Below are positions 13,101-21,636 of a DNA stretch of 64,000 nt, piece after piece; position 1 is the stretch's first letter; every line of letters begins with the position of its first letter. The stretch is from Perca fluviatilis (taxonomy: Eukaryota; Chordata; Actinopteri; Perciformes; Percidae). The stretch is from positions 16,815,437 to 16,879,436 of the forward strand of contig NC_053118.1 in assembly GCF_010015445.1 (NCBI RefSeq), in the 5' to 3' direction. The translations under genes were made by a program, and so were the position numbers. The notes under the pieces were generated by a model that saw only the letters and a list, made by a program, of their open reading frames with translations, was not told where the DNA came from and searched no databases.

Positions 13101-15161
13101 AATTATTCCTATCATGACTCACTGATAAGCTTCCCTTATTCTGTAAAATCATGTGTATGAGCTTGTCTTTATTAACAAGTAGAACATGAACAAATGGCTC
13201 AGTTGGAACATTTTTATTCTGTCTGCACTCCTTTAGAGTTCATAGAACCTCTGTTAGAAGTGTCACTCATGTTTCACACCTCGATTGCTTTTTTCTAGCT
13301 CTAAAATTAACAGCACAGCGACTGGCACCATTTTCAAGTTTTGTGAAAGCTGTTTTATGATAGCAGCAGGGTTTCACAGAACATCTCTTGATCCTGAGTA
13401 GGAGAGTGAAAAACTGGCACAAAGTTGAATATTTGAGCTATCTCATTTGAAACTGCTATCAAGCAAAAGCATTTGCATAACTGCAGTGAGGACGGTCAGA
13501 TGCATCATATTCTCCCTGCAGTTTGTCTATATTTCAAATTAATTTAATGTAAGCAGCTATATGATTAACATGCAAACACTCCAGGATGCCAGGCCCACCA
13601 AAGCAATACGCCCAGAAAAGGAAGACTAATGAATGACTGAATAATGCGAGTGGGTGAATTAGATTAAGTAATCTGCACTCCTCCTTTCTGTCTTTTATTC
13701 TTTTCATTCTCTCTTTTTCTGTCTCTTTCTTCCCTGTTCAGAGTAAGACAGGAGCGCTGGAGGGTCCTGAGGTGGACGGCTTTGTCAAAGACATGATGGA
13801 GCTGGTCAGGGTAGGACACAATGCTGCTGGTTGTTGCAAACATGCTGTCTGACATTCAGATATTAGTGTTGTTTACCAAAAATGTACACTTGTTGTAGAT
13901 CTATATATGGAGCCTACCACATCTTCAACAGTAGAAATGATAGACAATTAATCATTTAATACGCACACTCTTTAATATCAGCTTATCAAATGTGAGGATT
14001 CACTGCTTTTCTGTGATATTTATCATAGTAAAAGGAATTTTGGATTGATGCCCATGTGAAACAATTTTGAAGACACTACTCTGGGTTTTGGAAAATCATT
14101 ATGGACATTTATTTTATACACAAACAATTAAAATAATCAACAATTAAACAAATTGATAGTAGCAGCCCTACACTATACAACTAGCCTGGTCCTACCAGAC
14201 TCTCGTACATTTCATTTGTACAGACAGTCTGACACTCTCCATTGACAAGTGTTCTTCCTTGAAGGCGGGTACTCTGTTGAAGTTTAAAACTATTGGATCT
14301 GCCCAGAGCCACGGACAACTATCTGCTTATATTTAGCATTAGCATCGCTAGCGTTAGCCTTAGCCAACTCCTTCACCACTAACTGAGTGCGCTGGAAAAT
14401 CTAACTTTTCCTTAACCCTGTGGGGAGGAGGACCACGACATCATGGCCACCAACAAAACTCAGCAAAGATTGTTCTTGCTCAGGCTTTAACTTCTGGATA
14501 TTCGGCAGCATTGCCACAACGGACCGAATGGCTTCGCTCGCATCTTTCTAACACACGTCCTCAACGTCGTCGTTCTCAGCCACTCCCTCTGTTCGCTGAT
14601 TGGACCGCCAAATATTTGGCCGGAAAAACCCATGAATATACCGCGAACCCAGACGGAGTACTGAAGGGAAATGAAAATAGAGCGGAAGTACGTAGGAGGG
14701 CGGAGCCAGGCTACTATAAAACTACATCAACTCCAAATATGTGACTGAAAAATTGAGAATTATAAATGCTTGAAGATCTGTGTGGCGCCACACCACAATT
14801 GAAAATTTAACTGAATTCATGTTACTGAAAATTCTTGATATAATTAAAATGTATTTTAAAGAGGAAATAGTGTTGAGCTAACTGTCAACTCAAAGAGATG
14901 ATATACTTTGGAACAGATGTTATTTGAGTTTGATGGTCATCCATCTATGAACCCTGGCATAGTATTGATTTCTAGCTATAATGCTTTTCCACTGTGCCTC
15001 TCCCTTCCGCTCTCTTCTGTCCTCTCCAGCCCAATCTCACAATTCCTGAGCTGGACAAGCTGCGAGGCATTCTGCTGCGTCACTGTGACGTCAACAAGGA
15101 CGGAAAGATCCAGAAAAATGAGCTGGCTCTGTGTCTGGGAGTCAGACATAAACTTAATTAG
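1112..15161 (+). CDS. scgn: Secretagogin, complete gene (11 coding exons, 273 aa)
   Basis: Calcium-sensor protein of the calbindin/calretinin/secretagogin group, cytosolic, known in neuroendocrine and endocrine cells where it links calcium to exocytosis. Coding exons: 1112-1181, 1435-1505, 3893-3985, 6991-7080, 10581-10637, 10924-11001, 11813-11868, 12280-12325, 12472-12531, 13742-13810 and 15030-15161. All junctions are GT-AG and the phases join without a break. The product starts [17 protein letters not shown] and ends GVRHKLN; 273 residues against 276 in human. Six EF-hand loops are seen at residues 21-32, 67-78, 114-125, 158-169, 206-217 and 250-261. Loops 1, 3, 4 and 6 have acidic or Asn ligands at positions 1, 3 and 5; loop 2 has Thr and loop 5 Ser at position 3. 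Signature stretches ([35 protein letters not shown]) match the human protein as I remember it. The start is the first in-frame ATG and aligns with the vertebrate N-terminus. No disruption is seen. Confidence 0.96.
1435..1505 (+). CDS. scgn: scgn coding exon 2
   Basis: Acceptor TTGACAG, donor GTAAGT. Completes the EF-hand 1 loop (N25, E32) and the exiting helix, through Q47. Confidence 0.93.
1506..3892. other. scgn intron 2
   Basis: About 2.4 kb between exons 2 and 3. Apart from the hAT-like element at 1687-2079 and short TG runs near 2405-2430, I see ordinary AT-rich intron sequence. Confidence 0.8.
1687..2079. mobile_element. hAT-like non-autonomous element in scgn intron 2
   Basis: The ends are inverted: TAGGGCTGGGCGATATG on the left, and on the right the complement of TAGGGCTGGGTGAAATGG. 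TAGGGCTGGG-type ends are typical of fish hAT derivatives. The interior is AT-rich with repeated GATATA motifs and no transposase frame. I could not find an 8-bp target duplication (left ATGTACAT, right CTGTTGAT), so the exact borders or superfamily remain unproven. Confidence 0.6.
3893..3985 (+). CDS. scgn: scgn coding exon 3
   Basis: In-frame 31-codon exon, residues 48-78. Carries the second EF-hand, whose loop is D67[11 protein letters not shown]78. Position 3 is Thr, so calcium coordination may be weak, as is believed for the degenerate second hand of other secretagogins. Confidence 0.93.
3986..6990. other. scgn intron 3
   Basis: About 3.0 kb of AT-rich intron with CT-rich DNA near 4168-4350. 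TAGGGACGCACCC near 5058 resembles one end of a hAT-like element, but I found no partner end. The long minus-strand frame at 4886-5359 has no recognisable domain and overlaps this relic. Confidence 0.7.
6991..7080 (+). CDS. scgn: scgn coding exon 4
   Basis: Residues 79-108, in frame at both ends. Encodes the linker with the conserved [11 protein letters not shown] stretch and the start of EF-hand 3 (NSVEFIK). Acceptor TTTTCCAG, donor GTAAGG. Confidence 0.93.
7745..8506. repeat. Inverted repeat with a tandem-repeat loop, scgn intron 4
   Basis: The left arm (7745-7873) and right arm (8379-8506) are inverted copies, sharing GTCAGTACCCGATCCGTTCC and the ATGACGTAGGCGCAGATGAT stretch. The arms are CpG-rich, unlike the surrounding intron. 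The segment 7876-7912 directly repeats part of the left arm (CACCTGCAC-ATCCGTTCTGCG). The loop holds tandem units at 7921-8145. Probably a foldback DNA element; no coding capacity seen. Confidence 0.8.
7921..8145. repeat. Tandem GCTAACGTTAG-rich units
   Basis: Nearly three copies of a unit of about 75-85 bp. Each has GCTAACGTTA, then an AGCTAAC-type stretch, AATT(C/T)GGC(T/G)(A/G)ACCGCTAG, and in the first two AGCGGTCTGCCGTTAGCCTCC. GCTAAC/GTTAGC words occur on both strands, so each unit is itself partly self-complementary. Confidence 0.85.
8509..8697. mobile_element. Short foldback MITE in scgn intron 4
   Basis: Near-perfect inverted ends of about 28 bp: ACTATGGCCACGCCAAGACC followed by CGCCC at 8510-8534, and its complement at 8669-8697. 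About 190 bp in total, no coding frame. It abuts the right arm of the 7.7-8.5 kb inverted repeat, so elements appear to have accumulated here. Confidence 0.75.
8720..9560. mobile_element. Element with imperfect inverted ends, scgn intron 4
   Basis: Inverted similarity joins 8750-8860 with 9420-9545: GAATGGGACTCTATGGAGCTA on the left against AGCTCCATAGAGTCCCATTC on the right, and GTTGCAGTTCCACC against GGTGGAACTGCAAC. The interior is unusually CpG-rich for this intron. Short frames on both strands show no known domain. Superfamily not assigned. Confidence 0.65.
10581..10637 (+). CDS. scgn: scgn coding exon 5
   Basis: Residues 109-127: [19 protein letters not shown], the third EF-hand with loop ligands D114, D116, S118 and E125. 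Acceptor CACTGCAG, donor GTAAAG. Confidence 0.93.
10924..11001 (+). CDS. scgn: scgn coding exon 6
   Basis: Residues 128-153, the linker helix ending EEYTDTM, which aligns with the human EEYTGTM. In frame; donor GTAGTA is weaker than the others. Confidence 0.92.
11157..11334. mobile_element. Short inverted-repeat MITE, scgn intron 6
   Basis: Starts TGGCGCTTTTCCAT and ends ATGGAAAAGCGCCA. Next to the ends are related inverted words (GGCTCGCC against GGCGAGGC). About 178 bp, no coding capacity; resembles small hAT-type MITEs of fish. Confidence 0.7.
11813..11868 (+). CDS. scgn: scgn coding exon 7
   Basis: Residues 154-171 plus two bases of R172. Carries EF-hand 4 loop D158[11 protein letters not shown]169, with Asp rather than Glu at position 12. 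Acceptor CTTGCAG, donor GTACTT. Confidence 0.92.
12280..12325 (+). CDS. scgn: scgn coding exon 8
   Basis: Completes R172 and runs to D187: [15 protein letters not shown], nearly identical to the human segment. Acceptor CAACAG, donor GTAAGT. Confidence 0.93.
12472..12531 (+). CDS. scgn: scgn coding exon 9
   Basis: Residues 188-207: [20 protein letters not shown], the entering helix of EF-hand 5 and its first loop residue D206. Acceptor CCCCAG, donor GTAAGT. Confidence 0.93.
12532..13741. other. scgn intron 9
   Basis: About 1.2 kb of ordinary intron ending in a long CT-rich polypyrimidine tract (13680-13740). No element or gene recognised. Confidence 0.8.
13742..13810 (+). CDS. scgn: scgn coding exon 10
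   Basis: Residues 208-230: [19 protein letters not shown] and following. Completes the EF-hand 5 loop (206-217). Acceptor GTTCAG, donor GTAGGA. Confidence 0.93.
14181..14713. mobile_element. hAT-like non-autonomous element, scgn intron 10
   Basis: Inverted ends CTAGCCTGGTCC and GGAGCCAGGCTA bound about 533 bp. Flanking octamers CTATACAA (left) and CTATAAAA (right) agree at 7 of 8 bases, consistent with an 8-bp hAT target duplication. The interior is GC- and CpG-richer than the intron; the 77-residue frame inside has no known domain. Confidence 0.7.
15030..15161 (+). CDS. scgn: scgn coding exon 11 (terminal)
   Basis: Residues 231-273 and the TAG stop at 15159-15161. Holds EF-hand 6, loop D250[11 protein letters not shown]261. 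Acceptor CTCTCCAG. Confidence 0.94.
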   Translation, partial: PNLTIPELDKLRGILLRHCDVNKDGKIQKNELALCLGVRHKLN

Positions 15162-15499
15162 AGATTATAGTATTCTGAAACACTGACCCTGTATTCGTTG
15201 TATGGTCATCAATGGTAGAATGTTGTGATGTATCCAGATCAGTCTAATTACTCGGTTATTTGAGGTCAGTATTCATAAAGTTATTTGATCCTGAAAATGA
15301 TAGAAACACTATTTGATACTGCGTAATAAAAAAAATAATTAAATGACTATATCATCTATGATTTGAAATGACATGAAATGTGTTTCTTGTGCTTGTTGTA
15401 GAATTTGTGGTACATTAATCATTCTGTTTGCTTTTGAAAACAATGTTTTTCATTGTAATATTCTTCTTTTAGTTTGGTGCTGGAGTTTGTTGGCTATTG

Positions 15500-15708
15500 A
15501 ATAAAACAGAAGTTTATGCAGAAAGTAGCCTGCTAGTTATTTTGCAGTGGAGCAGTACACATAAAAATGGCCGCCGCTCTGACCATTCTGCTACGTTGAT
15601 TTGAATGAGAATATCTTTCTATTCAATTCTACTTCTGACTACTACTGACGTTTGGCTATTTGCATGTTTCTCTGCCAAAGAAGGCTGTAGTACAGTATGT
15701 TGAATAAA
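15500..15708 (+). terminator. Candidate scgn polyadenylation signals
   Basis: AATAAA occurs at 15500-15505 and again at 15703-15708, 340-550 bp after the stop. The second is followed by TG- and T-rich DNA (15730-15755), which suits a downstream cleavage element. Which one is used cannot be told here. Confidence 0.55.
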
Positions 15709-16356
15709 GCAATGATGAAGTAATGAGCATGTGGATTTGTCTGTTCTTTTTTTGCTATTGTAATGTAACAACTCTTTTTAAATATATACAATTTAAACTC
15801 TTAAACTTATCAGTACAATTTAAGCTTATATGCATACGTTAGTAATAGTTTTATTCTTAAAATCTTCATTTATAAACGTGTCAAAAACATTCTTTACAAT
15901 AAACCTTGGTTATGTGTACACGTGTTGACAAGCTGTTACATTATTGTAAGGCAGAAATGCTATCCAAATTTGGAAGAATTATTTTAGTGATTCAAAATTA
16001 AAAGCTGCGTAGCCATTGACTTTTGAATGCTTTTTCAAAAAGCTTTCATTCACTGATTTTCAACCTACTGCACTGTCCAAGGAATTAACTATAATAGAAT
16101 AACTCCTCATATTTCAGATTCCTTATGCAATGACTATTAATATAGTATTACTATATTACTTGCCTACACTATTACTATATTCTACATATTATGTAAGTTA
16201 GATATTCTGTAAACCAATCTAGCTTTAGAGACGTAGAGGTTAACGAAGGCCTTAAAGGAGAATTCCGATCGATTTCAACACGTAGCTATGTTGTTTGGTG
16301 TCACGCAGTGCTGTCAGTAGCAAGAAAAGCGAAAATAATCGGTGTTGCCTACACCG

Positions 16357-16969
16357 AGTTATGCTACTGCTACCTTTTGCTCCAAGGCAGCTGAAACGAG
16401 GCAGGTTTTAAACATGCTTTTAGCCTCTTAACATGTTAGAGATGTCATTACAAGTGCCTTGCCATGTGAACTGATTCCTTCCGAGTGAACACAGTGAATA
16501 TGGCTGCAGTAGATGTGAAAGAAATGCATAAACGTTGTACTAATTCAGCCAGTGCACATACCTCTGTTTAGTTCCAGTGTTGGGCAGTAAGACGAGTGCT
16601 TAGGGACCGTCTACAAACTACAACACCGAAAAGAGATACAACAGAAATATTAATTAATTTAATAATTAAATAAGTAGTGTATCCAAACTTAGCTTAATTA
16701 ATTATTATTTTGTATCGCTTTTCGGTGTTGTAGTTTGTAGACAGTCCCTAAGCACTCTTGCCGTCTCACCAGAACTAAACAGAGGTATGAATTAGCACAA
16801 CTTTTATGCGTTTCTTTCACATCTACTGCAGCCATATTCACTGTGTTCACTCAGAAGGAGTCAGTTCACATGGCAAGGCACTTGTTCACATCTCAAACAT
16901 GTTAAGAGGCTAAAAGCAATTTTAAAACCTGCTCCGTTTCAGGTGCGAAAGCTAGCAGTAGCATAACAC
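16357..16969. mobile_element. Foldback element
   Basis: The left arm (about 16357-16641) and right arm (about 16709-16969) are inverted copies sharing GTGAACACAGTGAATATGGC-type and CTACAAACTACAACACCGAA stretches, around a 67-bp AT-rich loop. To the left, TTAAAGGAGAATTCCGATCG at 16252 looks like a further outer end with no right partner. No coding frame. Confidence 0.8.
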
Positions 16970-17135
16970 TATATATATATATTTAAAACTATAACTATAA
17001 CAACAAGACTTTGTTTGACCAGTGTGGTTAAGTAGATGGAAACCCCTCCGGCCACTAAAAGGGAGCTAATGGTGCCGACCTAAAAGCTTTGCTCAGCTTC
17101 AGACCGCCTGATTGCCCTTCAAATCCCCACAAAGC

Positions 17136-17138
<3 letters not shown>

Positions 17139-17179
<41 letters not shown>
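17139..17179 (+). repeat. (GT)n microsatellite
   Basis: About 20 GT units, with more interrupted TG-rich DNA to 17310. Confidence 0.95.
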
Positions 17180-17180
<1 letters not shown>

Positions 17181-17860
17181 CACATCTACAAACAAGAAGA
17201 GACTTGTGTGTTTGAAGTAAATAGACACATTTGTGTGTGTAAGTGTGTCTGCGTGTGTGTATTGATGTTAACAGTAAAGGGCTTGTGATTGTGTGTTTTT
17301 GTGTGGGCAGAGCGACTGCTACACAGCTGCTGCAAAACAAACTCTTTCCCATTTAGGCTGAAAGCTTTACTCCCCACCTTATAACAGGCTGCATTAACAC
17401 TGGAAGTTTAACGGATATTGTGGTGCAGAAGCAGGGAATTTTAACGAAATAATATCTGATCATTCTCATCATCAAAGTAGATTTGAGGCAAAGTTGAAGC
17501 ACTCTAATGAAGGCATAATAGATAATATATTTTCTTTCAGTTGCAAAATAATACTTATTTATGTTGGAAAAAGTGGAAGCAAGATGAGATGAGTTGCTTT
17601 CTCTGATTGTATTATGTTCTTTTATATTTATTTTTGAATTAAGCTCCATTTTGGACAGTGCTTCAGACTGAATCTGGAATATGTTACTGGAATTTCCCAC
17701 AAAAAAATGTTTTACCCATCTGTGTTTTTTCTTGGTAAAGTAATGTCCAGTCTACATCATTGTTTCCATCAATTCAGTAGTGATGTGGCCTAGTCCTCAT
17801 GTCATTTATATATAGGCAAACGTTTTGGCTATTATTTACTTACATTTTCTGTGACTGTAC

Positions 17861-19010
17861 TAGGGATAGACTGATTATCGTTTGCAGATTATCTGTATCA
17901 GCATTTTATTTGCCTGATAACTGATAACAGGGACTTCACTAGGATTTAAAGACAGGGGGTGCTTAGCCCCCAGGATATTTGTAACTTGTGTTTGCAAAAT
18001 CTTTGCACTCACATCTTTGTTACTGTATTAAAGCTACACTTATGTCAACAACCAGTTAAGAGACCAAGATGTTAACAAGTAAAAAGTGACAGACATATCT
18101 TCTTCCATTTCTACTCTGTTCAACAAAAGTTACTGTAATCTTAGCTTTTAGACACATCAAAGCTGCATGGGGGAATTTACTTAGGCCAGACTTTGCTCCT
18201 GGTGAGTTATTCTGTAAGCAATGACTTAAATGCTATCTGTCTGCTCATGTAAATGTGTGATAAAGTAATAGCATACTATTTCTAATTCCTCTCTCTATAA
18301 GATAAGTTGTCCAAAGAATGCTATTTAATTACACTAATACTGTAACTGCACTGTAGATTGGTTCAATCAGTGTCATTTTGCTGTGTAGTTCAGCTTGCAT
18401 ACAGTATAACCCAAGAACCAGAATTTTAAGGTCATAGTGAAATTTGACTACACAAGTTTGAGCGTTTCTCAAATAAAGATAATTTATTCTTCCAAATGAT
18501 GTATACAATGTATGACTTAAATCAACAATTATTGATACTGTAACCTGATGGCGGAAGGAATAAAATATTTAGAGTAATGATTACTGTATGTATGTACTAT
18601 ATGTAGGATTGCTTTCATTTTATTTTCACATGTGTATCTGTGGGCATATGCTCATGTTTAGCCTAGCCTACATTTAGGCAACCTAAAGTTAATTAATTAA
18701 AAAGTGCGCTACTTTTGCTCCGCTACTTCTCTCTGCTTCAGTTTCACACACTACTGAGAGTACAGCTTAATGTCCGGACCACAACACTATCTGACTCTCT
18801 TTTACTGTGTATTATGTGGAATAATGTTTAAACATTATCAAGCAAGCAATTAGCTTAAAGCATTTAAACAAAGTTTTGTGTTGGAGTTTGTAACAGAAGA
18901 TTTTCACTGTAAATGCATATCGGTTCCAAATATCGGTTATCAGTTTCATTAACTACTAATCCTAATATCAGGTTCAGCCTTGAAAAAAAAACAGTATTTG
19001 TTGACCCCTA
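17861..19010. mobile_element. hAT-like element with target-site duplication
   Basis: Starts TAGGGATAGAC and ends GTTGACCCCTA, whose complement is TAGGGGTCAAC. The flanking octamers are GACTGTAC (17853-17860) and GTCTGTAC (19011-19018), 7 of 8 identical. Length 1150 bp. The interior has TATCGGTT-type words near the right end and no transposase frame, so it is a non-autonomous or decayed copy. Confidence 0.8.
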
Positions 19011-19102
19011 GTCTGTACTGTATGTGTCTTATGTGTTTTTAGGGTTTGTTTTGCAATCAATATGCTACTTATATTATTGTGCTACATGTAATGCTGATAA
19101 AT

Positions 19103-19214
<112 letters not shown>

Positions 19215-19700
19215 AAAAAACATCCCTTCCATACAAAGCATCATTACTTAATGCTGCCCTCTAGTGGTCATGCTGAGGAATTGTGGCCCTTGATTTTGAT
19301 TAAAATGAATAATATGGCATGTACAATAAGAGTCAGCAATCAAAACATTCATGTGTAGTAAAGTATTTCCCTACTGTGTAATATTGAAAAGGCTCTGCAG
19401 AAGAATTTAAAGAATGTTTTTTTTGCACGTGCTGCTCCAAAAAGCATTACTAATTACAGGAATTAACAGGAAGTTGAACAGAGTGTTAACTTGTTGTGCT
19501 CATACCTGTAATTAAAATATAGCTGCCTTTACCTGTTCACTAAGAGTGGACAGGTTCACTTTTATCCCCAGAAGATACAACCACTCCTTATAACAATACG
19601 TTGCCTGTCCATTAGTGCTGACTAGACAGAATGGTTGATAGCCCGCCAGAAAATGCTCCATGTTTCTGAAATGATTTTGTATTAACAATCACTTTTCTCT

Positions 19701-21005
19701 ACGGTGGCCGACAGGGGCAAACGCCCTGCAACTTCAGGAAACACATGCAAATAGACAAAACACAAGCAAATTAAGAAAACAACTACATTAATTTGACAAC
19801 ACATGCGCAGCATTCAGCAGACGCGCTGCAAATACACACAACACAACCAAATATAAAACGCGCTGCATTTAAAAAACGATGCAAAAAGAAAAGCAAACCC
19901 CGAAAAAAGAAGCGATGCGAAAAGAAAAACAACTTCATTAATTTGACAACACATGCGCAGCATTCAGCAAACGCGATGCAAATACATAAACGCGATGCGA
20001 ATAAAAAACGATGCAAAAAGAAAAGCACACAAACCCCGAAAACAAATGCAAAAGAAAAACGCTGCATCCAGATTTCACAACGGAAGTTCTCCAGACCTCT
20101 AGAGGGAACAGCTGATCAGCTGGATTTTCGACCCCTTTTCTGCCTTTTTATTAGAGTCGGGTATGGCTGCATAGTAAAAAGAGAACTCCTGTCTCATGTC
20201 CTTATTAATAACATAATATAATATTAGTAATATACAGTCTCTGCTCCCGTCTCAGCAGGGACGCTGGTGCCGTGCTCGAGCTTTCAAAATAAAAGCTCGC
20301 GTTTGGTCGGCTCGTCTTCCTTTGGTGTTTTGGATGTTTTTGTACGGTGGCCGACAGGGGCAAATGCCCTGCAACTTCAGGAAACACATGCAAATAGACA
20401 AAACACAAGCAAATTAAGAAAACAACTACATTAATTTGACAACACATGCGCAGCATTCAGCAAACGCGCTGCAAATACACACAACACAACCAAATATAAA
20501 ACGCGCTGCATTTAAAAAACGATGCAAAAAGAAAAGCAAACCCCGAAAAAAGAAGTGATGCAAAAAGAAAAACAACTTCATTAATTTGACAACACATGCG
20601 CAGCATTCAGCAAACGCGATGCAAATACACAACACAACCAAATACATAAACGCGATGCGAATAAAAACGATGGCAAAGAAAAGCACACAAACCCGGAAAA
20701 CAAATGCAAAAGAAAAACGCTGCATCCAGATTTCACAACGGAAGTTCTCCAGACCTCTAGAGGGAACAGCTGATCAGCTGGATTTTCGACCCCTTTTCTG
20801 CCTTTTTATTAGAGTCGGGTATGGCTGCATAGTAAAAAGAGAACTCCTGTCTCATGTCCTTATTAATAACATAATATAATATTAGTAATATACAGTCTCT
20901 GCTCCCGTCTCAGCAGGGACGCTGGTGCCGTGCTCGAGCTTCGACCTTTCAAAATAAAAGCTCGCGTTTGGTCGGCTCGTCTTCCTTTGGTGTTTTGGAT
21001 GTTTT
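19701..21005 (+). repeat. Direct duplication of about 650 bp
   Basis: The segment from ACGGTGGCCGACAGGGGCAA to TTTGGATGTTTTTG is present twice in a row (about 19701-20342 and 20343-21005) with a few small indels and substitutions. Each copy also contains an internal shorter repeat with the ACACATGCGCAGCATTCAGC words. Confidence 0.88.
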
Positions 21006-21560
21006 TGAACTAAACAGTACGGCAATCATGCTAATGAATACAATAACTTTTTCAGGGATGTATTACTTACAACACAATGGAGCAAGCAAAGCAATTTTGT
21101 CTTTATTTGCAGGCGGGATTTAGGCTATTCAGTTTGATAAATCCCACGGTAAATTGGCTGGTTTACTAAACAGGGGGGGACTATTTTAAATAGTCTATTT
21201 TTTGTATTTCAAGAGCGTATTGCTCCACAATATGAATACAGATTGGTCACTTATTTTGTTGTATAATCACAATATTACACTTGAGGAGGTCTACACTTCA
21301 GTGATGCGCTTTCGGACCTGGAAATTAAACCCTCTTCATATGTGGCTTAAACAAACATCAACGTTAAACACTGTAACAGTTTTAAATGTTTTATTACCAC
21401 GAGTTTACGGACACGTTTACAGACTCTGCTAATTGAGTAGGCCTATCAGCTGTGACCCGAGCCGAGACACACCCACCAACCGAGAGAAAACATATCTCAA
21501 ACATAGACTAAATATTTACAGTCTATGATCTCACCGTTGCACACCGTTCTGAGATTGAAC

Positions 21561-21561
<1 letters not shown>

Positions 21562-21635
<74 letters not shown>

Positions 21636-21636
21636 C
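21562..21636 (+). repeat. (CT)n microsatellite
   Basis: About 37 CT units with one interruption, in the loop between the two palindrome arms. Confidence 0.95.

Noticed and set aside
19783..20879. Cys-rich frames repeated in the palindrome
   Set aside because: Occur in each copy of the inverted repeat, overlap on both strands, and carry no known domain.
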